Positions 18,012 to 26,178 of a stretch of 64,000 nt of DNA are shown here, in pieces. A model generated the notes under the pieces. The model saw only the letters and a list, made by a program, of their open reading frames with translations. It ran no database searches and was not told the origin of the DNA. Within the stretch, counting starts at the first letter, position 1; every line of letters begins with the position of its first letter. The DNA comes from an uncultured Prevotellaceae bacterium (GTDB taxonomy: Bacteria > Bacteroidota > Bacteroidia > Bacteroidales > Bacteroidaceae): NCBI GenBank assembly GCA_902770635.1, contig CACXTX010000017.1, positions 1 to 64,000 of the forward strand, written 5' to 3'. Position numbers and translations under genes: made by a program.

Positions 18012-18049
18012 TTAATACTGAATAGTTTCCTTAATACGAATAATAGTAT

Positions 18050-18057
18050 TATCTTTG
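18050..18057 (+). promoter_or_regulatory. -7 box (TATCTTTG) for the small gene pair
   Basis: Perfect TAnnTTTG match 24 nt before the ATG at 18082. Confidence 0.65.
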
Positions 18058-18081
18058 CAGCAATTAATGATTATAAGTGAA

Positions 18082-18234
18082 ATGAAGCATTTAGAAGAGT
18101 TAACTGAAACAGAATGGGATTTGATAGAAACCATTAGGAACTACAAGAAAAGCTTCCCTAATGGTGAACCAAGACTGAGGTATTACATCAACAGACTGTT
18201 TGCAGAACTTCTGGATGAACCACTCGATGATTAA
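18082..18234 (+). CDS. Small hypothetical protein (50 aa), first gene of a DUF5053 pair
   Basis: 50 residues, acidic, soluble (for example TETEWDLIETIRNYKKSFPN). It starts with ATG 24 nt after a good promoter and ends 31 nt before the next ATG. Short proteins of this style commonly precede DUF5053-like genes in Bacteroidales, from memory. The function is not known. The codon pattern and promoter support a real gene despite the length. Confidence 0.6.
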   Translation: MKHLEELTETEWDLIETIRNYKKSFPNGEPRLRYYINRLFAELLDEPLDD

Positions 18235-18265
18235 GAAAATAAAAAAAGTAACGGAGGACATTAGT

Positions 18266-18520
18266 ATGGCAACAATGACATTGAAAGAAACACAAGCAGG
18301 TACGATGAAAGCTACATTGGAGGACATCCTTCTTGCTGTCTCATGGGCTGATATCTCTAGAGAGTATTTTGGTAAATCAAATTCCTGGCTATACCACAAA
18401 TTAGATGGTGTTGACGGGAATAAGAAACCTACTGAGTTCAGTGAAGAAGAAAAGTACATACTGAAGGGTGCGCTTGTTGACCTGTCTGAGCGCATACGCC
18501 GTGCTGCAGACCGGATATGA
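18266..18520 (+). CDS. DUF5053-like small protein
   Basis: 84 residues. The central region SWADISREYFGKSNSWLYHK resembles a helix-turn-helix, and TEFSEEEKYILKGALVDLSE follows; together they match my memory of the DUF5053 family, which is common in Bacteroidales genomes and often near mobile DNA. The frame is open upstream to 18200, but GGAGG at 18254-18258 lies at a good distance from ATG 18266. Likely DNA-binding, possibly acting on the palindrome at 17993, but that is inference. Flanked by two copies of the same terminator. Confidence 0.65.
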   Translation: MATMTLKETQAGTMKATLEDILLAVSWADISREYFGKSNSWLYHKLDGVDGNKKPTEFSEEEKYILKGALVDLSERIRRAADRI

Positions 18521-18564
18521 CATGACACACGGGTCAACCCTCTGTGCGATAGCATAACTGAAGA

Positions 18565-18602
18565 CCTCGCTGGGAATTTTCCTGGCGGGGTATTCTTTTT
18601 TT
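18565..18602 (+). terminator. Second copy of the duplicated terminator
   Basis: CCTCGC (18565-18570) pairs with GCGGGG (18585-18590) and a T run follows at 18597. Nearly the same 26 nt as at 17944-17969. Confidence 0.65.
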
Positions 18603-18623
18603 TCACTCTTTTCTAATTATGTA

Positions 18624-19061
18624 AAAATCCTCCGCCACCACGTCTAACAGTCTGATATACAGCGGAATGATGGCGGAGGATTTTGCTCCATCTCGTGTAA
18701 CCAATGCTATTTCGCACCCGAACACTATTGTTTTAGGGAACATCCTAAACAGTTGTGAACCAGGACTTAAGCACCTATTAAGTCCGCTCTCTTTAATCTG
18801 TGACTTAAGTCCTAGCGTCTTACCACTAAAGTGGCAGAGTCTTGCGACTTAAGTCCTAGCATCTTGCGACTTAAGTGGCAGACACAATATATACGGCCTT
18901 ACTACCGCTTAAGTCCAGCCTCTCAAACATGAACCTTCCCCCATCCGTCCTTACAGGTGCTTCCTTGATAAGTAATAGAACCCCAATAGCAGCCGCATTC
19001 AAATTCCTCCGCCATCATCTTTCTGAAAATCAAAAGGTTAAACCTCATGGCGGAGGAATTT
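18624..19061. repeat. Non-coding region bounded by two related hairpins, with internal GACTTAAGTC repeats
   Basis: A hairpin AAAATCCTCCGCCA/TGGCGGAGGATTTT (18624-18637 with 18671-18684) and another, AAATTCCTCCGCCAT/ATGGCGGAGGAATTT (19001-19015 with 19047-19061), share the core TCCTCCGCCA. Between them are several GACTTAAGTC palindromes (18802, 18846, and partial copies near 18763, 18868 and 18907) within direct repeats ending TCCTAGCRTCTT. No convincing gene. It may be a small non-autonomous element or a remnant. Confidence 0.6.
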
Positions 19062-19106
19062 TCATTTTTTTGCATCATGTGTCTTTACCCGTTTTTTCTT
19101 TGTTTT

Positions 19107-19138
19107 TTTGGTTGTTTCAAGAAAACTTTCTACCTTTG
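19107..19138 (+). promoter_or_regulatory. Promoter of the HAD hydrolase gene
   Basis: TTTG at 19107-19110 and TACCTTTG at 19131-19138, 20 nt apart. Only seven bases separate the box from the ATG at 19146, so the mRNA is probably almost leaderless. The region is nearly duplicated at 20776-20830. Confidence 0.75.
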
Positions 19139-19145
19139 CAACAGT

Positions 19146-19784
19146 ATGGCAAAGACTATCAAGAATATTGCGTTCGACCTGGGTGGCGTGGTGCTGGCAC
19201 TGAGCTACGAGCAGGCGGTGAGGCGGTTCGAGGAAATCGGACTGCACGATGCACGCCAGCAACTGGATGCCTTCGAACAGCGCGGCATCTTTGGCGACCT
19301 GGAGGCTGGGCGCATCACCACGGAGGACTTCCGCAGGGAGCTGAGCAGGATGGTGGGCAGAGAACTGACTATGGACGAGTGCTTCTACGCCTGGCACGGC
19401 TATGTGGACCATGTGCCCCAGCGTAACTTGGAGGCGTTGCTGAGCCTGCGTAAGAGAGGCTATCAGGTATGTCTGCTGTCGAACACGAACCCCTTCATGA
19501 TGCAATGGGCTGACAAGGACTTCGACGGACAGGGACACCCCATCAGTTACTACTTCGATGCCCTCTACCTGAGTTTCGAATGTAAGGTGATGAAACCCCG
19601 TCGCGAGATATTCGAGATGATGCTGCGAGGCCAGCAGGCAACACCCGAAGAGACCCTCTTCGTAGATGATGGTCCCCGTAATGTCGAGATGGCTGCCTCG
19701 ATGGGCATGCACACCCTTTGCCCCCAGAACAATGAGGACTGGACGGAAGATTTGGAAAACAAAATAAAAACCTCGGTAGGATGA
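19146..19784 (+). CDS. HAD-superfamily phosphatase (YihX-like)
   Basis: 212 residues. Motif I is IAFDLGGVVLAL, with Gly in place of the second Asp as in YihX-type sugar phosphatases; motif II is LLSNTNPFMM; motif III includes KVMKPRREIFEMML; motif IV is TLFVDDGPRNVEMA. Probably a cytoplasmic phosphatase for sugar phosphates; the substrate is not clear. The ATG at 19146 is chosen over an in-frame ATG at 19047 because the promoter lies between them. A hairpin at 19769-19798 covers the stop codon. Confidence 0.85.
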   Translation: MAKTIKNIAFDLGGVVLALSYEQAVRRFEEIGLHDARQQLDAFEQRGIFGDLEAGRITTEDFRRELSRMVGRELTMDECFYAWHGYVDHVPQRNLEALLSLRKRGYQVCLLSNTNPFMMQWADKDFDGQGHPISYYFDALYLSFECKVMKPRREIFEMMLRGQQATPEETLFVDDGPRNVEMAASMGMHTLCPQNNEDWTEDLENKIKTSVG

Positions 19785-19798
19785 TTCCCATCGAGGTT
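19769..19798 (+). terminator. Hairpin over the HAD gene stop codon
   Basis: AACCTCG (19769-19775) pairs with CGAGGTT (19792-19798). No long T run follows, so termination is uncertain. Confidence 0.4.
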
Positions 19799-19801
19799 GA
19801 T

Positions 19802-19857
19802 ATCATTAATGAATTTAATCGATTTCATTAATGAATTTAATTGTTTTCATTAATGAA
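19802..19857. repeat. Three TTCATTAATGAA palindromes at a 22-bp period
   Basis: Palindromes start at 19802 (one base short), 19824 and 19846, exactly 22 bp apart, between two convergent genes. The intervening TTTAAT is also repeated. Confidence 0.75.
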
Positions 19858-19874
19858 CTGGAAAAAATGTTTTT

Positions 19875-20627
19875 TTAAAGGATACGTCCTGTCAGTGTGA
19901 ACTTCAGCACGGGATAAACGGTCAGCTTGTCAATAAGCTTCGACCATTCACTGTCATTATCCTTAAACGTTTCATCTATGGAGCTCTCCTGGTCGTTCTG
20001 ATAGAGCTTCATGTGACCCATAAACTGACAACCCAGTTCGAAACGGAAGCCAACACGATTCTTGGGAACCAGACGTCCGAAGCCTAAGCCTACATACGGG
20101 CGGACCGCATTAGCACGGAGGTCACCAGAGGCACGACCGTTGTCATCAAGATACAGCTGATACTTATCCAATTCAATACTGTTTCTGACTATCTCTTTTT
20201 CTATGGGACTCAGTCTTCCCCAATCCTCATATTGACCAGACAGATCGAAAAGTTCCTTTCCGCCGAACGACAATCCTGCAGCTATGAAGAACGAACTCTT
20301 ATTGCCAAAGGGATAGACACTGGTCTTGAAATCGAACGTAGTACGGCTCATCGAACCCGTAATCTTGATCTTATTACTATATCCGTAACCTGCTGGGATA
20401 CCTGAAACATTCGCATCTTCCTTTACCTTGATGCCAGGAAAGAAGTTAATACCAAGTCCGAACTCCAGATAATCGGTACAAGGGGCTGCAACACCAATAC
20501 TGATACCCTCGGTGCCAACGCTGAGGTTAGCACCTAAGTGATTGAAAATGCCACGCTCATAATCTTGAGCAGAGGCCTGCGTGAAGCCTAAAAGGGCTAC
20601 GGCACATACCAAAATACATTTTTTCAT
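19875..20627 (-). CDS. Outer-membrane beta-barrel-like protein, function unknown
   Basis: 250 residues. A signal peptide (MKKCILVCAVALLGF, cleavage after ASA) is followed by alternating hydrophobic/polar strands rich in Gly and aromatic residues (YLEFGLGINFFPG, FFIAAGLSFGG, VRPYVGLGFG), ending with an aromatic-poor strand FTLTGRIL. This looks like a small barrel of the porin/OmpW-like kind. It has its own -7 box at 20717-20724 on the minus strand. No specific family was recognised. Confidence 0.7.
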   Translation of the reverse strand: MKKCILVCAVALLGFTQASAQDYERGIFNHLGANLSVGTEGISIGVAAPCTDYLEFGLGINFFPGIKVKEDANVSGIPAGYGYSNKIKITGSMSRTTFDFKTSVYPFGNKSSFFIAAGLSFGGKELFDLSGQYEDWGRLSPIEKEIVRNSIELDKYQLYLDDNGRASGDLRANAVRPYVGLGFGRLVPKNRVGFRFELGCQFMGHMKLYQNDQESSIDETFKDNDSEWSKLIDKLTVYPVLKFTLTGRIL

Positions 20628-20716
20628 AGTTGTAATATTGTTAATAGAATAGATTAATAGCTTTTTAGCAAATCTGATTATCAGACTCTAGCATCATTAT
20701 CTTCTTTTATCGTTTG

Positions 20717-20816
20717 CAAAGATACAACTTTTTTCTGAAAGAAGATGTTTTTTAGGATAAAGATTGTTTGAAATCTTTGTTTTTCTTGGTCATTTCAAGA
20801 AAACTTTCTATCTTTG
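20717..20816. promoter_or_regulatory. Divergent promoters of the barrel gene (-) and the transporter gene (+)
   Basis: Minus strand TATCTTTG at 20717-20724. Plus strand TATCTTTG at 20809-20816 with TTG at 20786-20788, 20 nt apart. Downstream of the plus promoter is a three-codon minigene (ATGGCAACTTAA at 20823-20834) before the real ATG at 20849. Confidence 0.65.
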
Positions 20817-20848
20817 CAACAGTATGGCAACTTAAACCTATAATAACA

Positions 20849-22369
20849 ATGACACAAGATTCAACTTTTGACCGAAAACGTCATTTCTACGGAGCCATCC
20901 TGGGTCCGCTAATCGCTGCATTAATATGGTTCAGCCCCATCCAGGGACTGAATAGTGAACAACACCACCTGCTGGCTATCATGTCGCTTGTCGCCATCTG
21001 GTGGATTACGGAACCAGTAGCCATCCCCGTCACCTCGCTACTAGGCCCGACGCTCTGCGTGCTGGTGGGCATTGTTCCGATGAAGGAAGCCTTCGAGTCG
21101 TTTGGCAGTCCCATGATCTTCCTCTTCATGGGTGGTTTCCTCATTGCCAAGGGCATGATGGTAAACGGACTTGACAAACGCATAGCCTACGGCATCATGT
21201 CGATGAAGTGGGTAGGCGACTCGCCCCGTCGCATCTTCATCGCGTTGGGAGTAGCCTGTATGCTATGCTCCGGATGGATTAGCAACACAGCCACCGCAGC
21301 TATGATGTTTCCCATCGCGCTGGGCTTGCTGGAGGCTATCCGCGAGATGATGGCTGCCAACGGACGGAAGATAGACCTTTCGAACTACAAATACGCCACA
21401 GGACTGATGCTGATGACGGCCTATGCCTGCTCCATCGGTGGTGTGCTGACGCCCATCGGAACGCCTCCCAACATCATCATGCTGGGATTCCTGCAGGAGC
21501 TGGCTCCACAGGCCCCCGAGGTGTCGTTCTTCGACTGGATGGTATGGGGCTTCGTAGCTATGGTAGCCTACTTCGTGGTGGCCTACTTCGTGCTGTGGAA
21601 GATGTTCCCTGCCGATGTCGATCATATCGATGGCGCCCACGAGTTCATTCAGCGTCACGCCAAGGAGTTGGGCAAGTGGACACGTGCCCAGAAGAACACC
21701 CTCTTCGCCTTCTTGCTGGCCGTTGTCATCTGGGTAACCCCAGGCATACTGAGCATGATATATGGTGCCAATGCAGATATTGTGAAAGAGTTTAACAAAT
21801 ATCTCCCAGAAGAACTGGCTGCCATGATAGGCGGTCTGCTGCTCTTCTTCCTGCCCGTAGATTTCAAGACGGGCGAGGCCACCCTGAAATGGAAGGACGG
21901 TATGGAAGGCATAGAGTGGGGTACCCTGCTGCTCTTTGGCGGTGGACTGGCTATGGGTAGCATGATGTACACTACGGGCCTGTCCACATGGGTAGGCGAG
22001 GGCATTCGCGACGTGCTGGGAGGCAATCCCTCCGAGCTAGCCTTTGTCACCCTCTTCTGCATCACCGGCCTGTTCCTGTCCGAACTCACCTCGCACACGG
22101 CAGCTGTCAACCTCATAGCCCCGATAGCCATCGGTACGGCTGTCTCCTTAGGAATCAGTCCCGTCCCCGTAGCCGTCGGTCTGGCTCTGTCCACCTCGCT
22201 GGGCTTCATGATGCCGGTATCCACCCCGCCCAACGCCATTGTATATGCGTCAGGCTTTATACCCATCACGAAGATGATCAAGTCGGGCATCATCATCGAC
22301 TTCTTCGGTATCTTCCTCATCACCATCCCCGTGGTGTTGCTGCTAGTGAAGTTCGTCGTGGGCATGTAA
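20849..22369 (+). CDS. SLC13/DASS-family sodium-dependent carboxylate transporter
   Basis: 506 residues with about 11-12 membrane helices. DASS signatures: VAIWWITEPVAIPVTSLLGP near the N-terminus, SNTATAAMMFPIALGLLE, GGVLTPIGTPPNIIMLG, then in the second half SHTAAVNLIAPIAIG and MMPVSTPPNAIVYASG. The two SNT/SHT motifs bind sodium and carboxylate in this family. Probably imports dicarboxylates such as succinate or fumarate; substrate not determined. ATG 20849 is chosen because an upstream in-frame ATG lies before the promoter. Confidence 0.92.
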   Translation: MTQDSTFDRKRHFYGAILGPLIAALIWFSPIQGLNSEQHHLLAIMSLVAIWWITEPVAIPVTSLLGPTLCVLVGIVPMKEAFESFGSPMIFLFMGGFLIAKGMMVNGLDKRIAYGIMSMKWVGDSPRRIFIALGVACMLCSGWISNTATAAMMFPIALGLLEAIREMMAANGRKIDLSNYKYATGLMLMTAYACSIGGVLTPIGTPPNIIMLGFLQELAPQAPEVSFFDWMVWGFVAMVAYFVVAYFVLWKMFPADVDHIDGAHEFIQRHAKELGKWTRAQKNTLFAFLLAVVIWVTPGILSMIYGANADIVKEFNKYLPEELAAMIGGLLLFFLPVDFKTGEATLKWKDGMEGIEWGTLLLFGGGLAMGSMMYTTGLSTWVGEGIRDVLGGNPSELAFVTLFCITGLFLSELTSHTAAVNLIAPIAIGTAVSLGISPVPVAVGLALSTSLGFMMPVSTPPNAIVYASGFIPITKMIKSGIIIDFFGIFLITIPVVLLLVKFVVGM

Positions 22370-22470
22370 GAGACCTGCGAATCTGTCCATCTTCTATTGT
22401 GTAATAGGCTTCAACCATGTAAAGACCCATTTTTCGATAGTTTTGCAAGTGTTTTGGTCAGAAATTCGAA

Positions 22471-22740
22471 GTGCGTGGCGAAAAGAATATTCCAATAGAT
22501 GAAAGAAGTGGTGCTTCCGCTCCCCAACAGAGAGGGCCTGAGTTTGTTCCCGTCATCTTTGATGATGAGGAACAGGAGGAACTGAACCCCGACGGATCTC
22601 GCGAAGTGATTGGTGACGGATGCGTTTACGACCTGATGGGACGTAAGGTGGCTACTCGTGAACAGGTGGAAGACGGGTCGTGGAAGCAACGGGTGGCAAC
22701 GGGCATCTACATCATTAACGGTAAGAAAATCAGGAGGTAA
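22471..22740 (+). pseudogene. C-terminal fragment of a secreted protein (sorting tail only)
   Basis: 89 codons beginning at GTG with no promoter or signal peptide. The end, CVYDLMGRKVA followed by GIYIINGKKIRR, matches the short C-terminal tail of Prevotella T9SS-type secreted proteins, as in the giants at 49840 and 58376. An in-frame TAG lies upstream at about 22438, so the body of the gene is missing. Probably a remnant left after deletion. Confidence 0.65.
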
Positions 22741-22799
22741 CGAATAATAGCGTGTGAGAAAAGGGTGAAATAGCATCAATTTGCAAGCCCAACTTATCA

Positions 22800-22837
22800 A
22801 ATGCGAGTGTCTGATAAAAAATGCAGACACTCGCATT
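22800..22837. other. Perfect 14-bp hairpin in an intergenic gap
   Basis: AATGCGAGTGTCTG (22800-22813) and CAGACACTCGCATT (22824-22837) with a 10-nt loop. No T run follows. The 447-nt gap 22741-23187 holds this hairpin, a promoter/terminator pair and no convincing gene. Confidence 0.8.
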
Positions 22838-22910
22838 GATGTAGGTCAAAAACGGTATCGATTTTGCATATAAATACTTGTAGGGTGCTGGAAAACTTAC
22901 TAATTTTGCA

Positions 22911-23046
22911 CTCAGAAACAAGAAAGATACAAGATAATAGTTTTGACTTCATAAGAAAATAGATATTTTTTTGATTTGTTTTAGTAGATTAGTTTTTAAG
23001 TAGTTTGTTTTTGAAATCGATTGTCGTGAGACAGTCGATTTTTTGT
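22911..23046 (+). ncRNA. Candidate small RNA between a -7 box and a terminator
   Basis: TAATTTTG at 22911-22918 fits the -7 consensus, and an intrinsic terminator (AATCGATTGTC with GACAGTCGATT, loop GTGA, then T6) ends near 23046. About 120 nt would be transcribed. No open frame is visible. A -33 box at the normal distance is not clear, so the promoter is weakly supported; the terminator is strong. Confidence 0.4.
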
Positions 23047-23187
23047 TCTAGAACACAGATAGAGATGCTATTACGAACACGCGCTCGGCTTTGCCGCTTT
23101 TACAAAGGCGACAGCCGACTAAAAGAATTTCACGGATTAACACGAATTTATTTTGTGCTTTGCTGACAAATGATTAATTTTGTAGGC

Positions 23188-26040
23188 ATGAAACGAAAAC
23201 TAATCACTACATGGGCGCTTAGCGTCGTAATTTCCAGTATTTGTGCACAAACCAAGCGCATAGGCGACTATATTGAATCGATGTCGTATAATGCGGCCTC
23301 GGAGAGTGAGGTGCGTACACAACAGTATAGGCCTGAGGGTAGGGCTTTCGTGACGGAGAATGGCAAGAACCGGTTTACGAGAGCCTTGTATGGATCGCCT
23401 ACCGACTGGCGTTTGGAGACAAGCGACAGGCCCGTGTTTGCTGTGGCAAAGAAGAATTACCACAGGAACATCCGGATGACGGTGGGTGGATTGGCACTGG
23501 ACTCAACAGCATACTGTAAGGCAACTTACGAGAATGGCATGAGGAGCTATGAACTTCGCGATCAGCGTTGGGGAAATTCTACCTTATATATAATGGTGGT
23601 GGCTCTGCCCGACGAGGAGGGTGCCGTGTGGCATCTGCGAGGCGAAGGCTTCAGCCAGGGAATGGATGTGAAGGTGAAGGTGTGCGAGATAGCCCAGCCC
23701 AAGTTACAGCGGAATGGTGACATAGGTGCTGACAAACCTGGTGTGTTTGAGGCAAATGCAGAGGAAAAGGGACTGGTGGTTTCGCCAGCAACCTATACAG
23801 ACGGGACTAGGAGAGAGGCTTATGTGGTAGTCAGGCTGAACGAAGTGGCAAGGGTAGGTGTCGAGGAGGCCAAGCAGCTGTTTGACAAGGCTGTCCGTCA
23901 TTTCAAGATGTTGAGCAATCGCATCCAGTTTAACACGCCTGATCCCTATATCAATACGCTGGGTGGTGCCTTGGTATTGGCTGCTGATGGTGACTGGGAC
24001 GGACTGACCTGGTTGCACGGATGTGTGGGATGGAGAATGCCGCTGGCAGGATGGCGTGCAGGCTATCTGGGTGATGTGCTGGGATGGCAGGAAAGGGCGC
24101 TGTCGCACTTCAATGCCTATGCCAACAGTCAGGTGACGGAGGTGTCGGCAGACTTGCCACATCCTACGCAGGATCCGAAACAGCAGATGGCTCGTTCGGA
24201 GAAGAAGTGGCACACGCAGATGTATTCGAATGGCTATATATGTAGGAATCCGAACAGGAACGACCAGATGCACCACTACGACATGAACCTGAACTACGTG
24301 GACGAGTTGCTGTGGCATTTCCAGTATGATGCGGACAAGGCTTATATGCGGAAAATGTGGCCTGTGCTGAAACGCCATCTGGAATGGGAAAAACGTAACT
24401 TCGACCCAGATGGGGATCATCTGTATGATGCGTATTGCTGTATCTGGGCAAGTGATGCCTTGTATTATAGTGGTGGTGCTGTAACCCACTCGTCGGCCTA
24501 TAACTATCGAGGCAATAAACTGGCTGCCAGGATAGCCCAACTGATAGGAGAGGATGGGACTCCGTATGAGCAGGAGGCAGAGGCTATTCTGAAGGCGATG
24601 AACCAGCGACTGTGGCTGGAGCGGAAGGGACATTGGGCTGAATATCAGGACTTGATGGGTGAGAAGCGGGTACACGAGAGTGCTGCGGTATGGAGCATCT
24701 ATACCCCGATAGATTGTGGGGCCTGCACACCGGGACAGGCATATCGGGCTACGCAATACATCGACAACGAAATACCGCATCTTCAAGCTCCTGAAGGCTT
24801 AAAGATTATCTCTACGTCAAACTGGCTCCCTTATTCGTGGAGTATCAACAATGTAGCAGCTGCAGAAGTGATGCATACGGCTTTGGCCTATTATGAGGCA
24901 GGAAGAAATGAGGAGGGATTCCGCCTGATGAAGGCAAATATCCTGGACCAGATGTACTACGGACAGTCGCCTGCCAACTTCGGACAGGTGAGCCACTATG
25001 ATGCAGCGCGTGGCGAGTGTTACAGAGACTTCGGTGACTGTATCGGCATCTCGTCGAGAACGCTGTTGCAGGGACTTTTCGGCATTGTTCCACAGGCTCT
25101 CTACGGACAGTGCATCCTAAGACCAGGATTCCCACAGGATTGGGACAGCTGCAGCATTCACACACCCTATATTGACTACCAGTTTACGAGGAAAAACGGT
25201 ACATTGCGCTTTGTGATAGACCAACGCTTTAAAGAGCCGCTACAGATGGTGCTGAGGCTGAACATGGGCGAAGGAAAGTATCGCGACATACAGGGTACGA
25301 AGGAGGCACACCAGGTGATAGAAGTGAAGGAACTGTATAAGCCCCAGCAGATAGACCAATACTTCAATGCGAAGGTGGCAGACATCTTTGAACAGGAATA
25401 CCGTTCGCCGCGTCCACCCTATACCACCCTGCAGATGCCATTGCAGGGCATTGGCGAGTGGTGTCATCCGCACTATAAGCCCGACATCAACGACAGCGTG
25501 TTCCGTTCGATGATTCAAGACGGGCAGTTTACGGTGGCAGGCATTCCTTTCCGTACACCCAAGGTGGGCAGGAACATTGTCTATACCTCGTTGTGGGACA
25601 ACTATCCGGACAGTATCACCATTCCGTTGCGTGGACAGGCTTCGAGGGCGTGGCTGCTGATGGCTGGCTCGACTAACCACATGCAGTGCCATATAGACAA
25701 CGGACTGGTGATAGCGCAATATCGCGATGGAACAACAGACACCTTGCGGCTGGTGAATCCAGATAACTGGTGTCCTATCGAACAGGATTTCTTCATCGAC
25801 GGCAAAGCGTTCCAGGCTCCTCAGCCCCGTCCTTACCGTGTGTCGTTTGGTACGGGCGTGGTGAGTCGTGACTTAGGACAGGCGTTAGGCATCAAGGGCG
25901 TTTACGGAAGGGAGATACCCGGAGGTGCCGGACAATTGCTCTGCCTGCCCCTTGATGGTAAGAAAAAATTGAAGGCACTGACCGTCAGAACATTCTCCAA
26001 TGATGTCGTGATAGGACTGATGGGTATCACGCTGGAATAA
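23188..26040 (+). CDS. Secreted DUF4450-like six-hairpin glycosidase
   Basis: 950 residues from ATG 23188, with a signal peptide (KLITTWALSVVISSICAQ). The middle third has the (alpha/alpha)6-barrel look of GH families such as GH78/GH127-like enzymes: GDWDGLTWLHGCVGWRMPLA, GWRAGYLGDVLGWQERALSH, MHHYDMNLNYVDELLWHF and YSWSINNVAAAEVMHTALAY. This fits DUF4450 proteins found in Bacteroidetes polysaccharide loci. Cleavage specificity is unknown. There is no SusC/SusD pair nearby. An in-frame start at 23170 would place six extra residues before the signal. Confidence 0.7.
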   Translation: MKRKLITTWALSVVISSICAQTKRIGDYIESMSYNAASESEVRTQQYRPEGRAFVTENGKNRFTRALYGSPTDWRLETSDRPVFAVAKKNYHRNIRMTVGGLALDSTAYCKATYENGMRSYELRDQRWGNSTLYIMVVALPDEEGAVWHLRGEGFSQGMDVKVKVCEIAQPKLQRNGDIGADKPGVFEANAEEKGLVVSPATYTDGTRREAYVVVRLNEVARVGVEEAKQLFDKAVRHFKMLSNRIQFNTPDPYINTLGGALVLAADGDWDGLTWLHGCVGWRMPLAGWRAGYLGDVLGWQERALSHFNAYANSQVTEVSADLPHPTQDPKQQMARSEKKWHTQMYSNGYICRNPNRNDQMHHYDMNLNYVDELLWHFQYDADKAYMRKMWPVLKRHLEWEKRNFDPDGDHLYDAYCCIWASDALYYSGGAVTHSSAYNYRGNKLAARIAQLIGEDGTPYEQEAEAILKAMNQRLWLERKGHWAEYQDLMGEKRVHESAAVWSIYTPIDCGACTPGQAYRATQYIDNEIPHLQAPEGLKIISTSNWLPYSWSINNVAAAEVMHTALAYYEAGRNEEGFRLMKANILDQMYYGQSPANFGQVSHYDAARGECYRDFGDCIGISSRTLLQGLFGIVPQALYGQCILRPGFPQDWDSCSIHTPYIDYQFTRKNGTLRFVIDQRFKEPLQMVLRLNMGEGKYRDIQGTKEAHQVIEVKELYKPQQIDQYFNAKVADIFEQEYRSPRPPYTTLQMPLQGIGEWCHPHYKPDINDSVFRSMIQDGQFTVAGIPFRTPKVGRNIVYTSLWDNYPDSITIPLRGQASRAWLLMAGSTNHMQCHIDNGLVIAQYRDGTTDTLRLVNPDNWCPIEQDFFIDGKAFQAPQPRPYRVSFGTGVVSRDLGQALGIKGVYGREIPGGAGQLLCLPLDGKKKLKALTVRTFSNDVVIGLMGITLE

Positions 26041-26078
26041 TTAATAATTCATAATGCATAATGCATAATTAAAAAATC

Positions 26079-26104
26079 GTACCTCTGACTGAAGTCGAAG
26101 GTAC
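26079..26104. repeat. GTACCT/AGGTAC hairpin within short repeats
   Basis: GTACCT...AGGTAC encloses GACT-GA-AGTC, next to AATGCAT-type repeats at 26041-26075. Resembles the repeat-plus-hairpin composites at 7638 and 41028. Confidence 0.55.
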
Positions 26105-26137
26105 TTTCGCTCGACAAAACAAATAAATCAAGTTTTA

Positions 26138-26169
26138 TTTGGTTTTGTTCTCGCTTATTCGTACCTTTG
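26138..26169 (+). promoter_or_regulatory. Promoter of the AmgK-RapZ/MurU/guaA group
   Basis: TTTG at 26138-26141 and TACCTTTG at 26162-26169, 20 nt apart. The ATG at 26179 follows after nine bases, so the leader is very short. The 34-nt region is similar to the pantothenate kinase promoter at 9518. Confidence 0.75.
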
Positions 26170-26178
26170 TGCTCGATT

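Noticed and set aside
22411..22836. A 141-codon minus-strand frame near the sorting-tail fragment
   Set aside because: It crosses the fragment's conserved end on the other strand and has no motifs or promoter.
23704..24786. A 360-codon minus-strand frame inside the glycosidase gene
   Set aside because: It has no motifs, no promoter, and lies opposite a well-supported gene.
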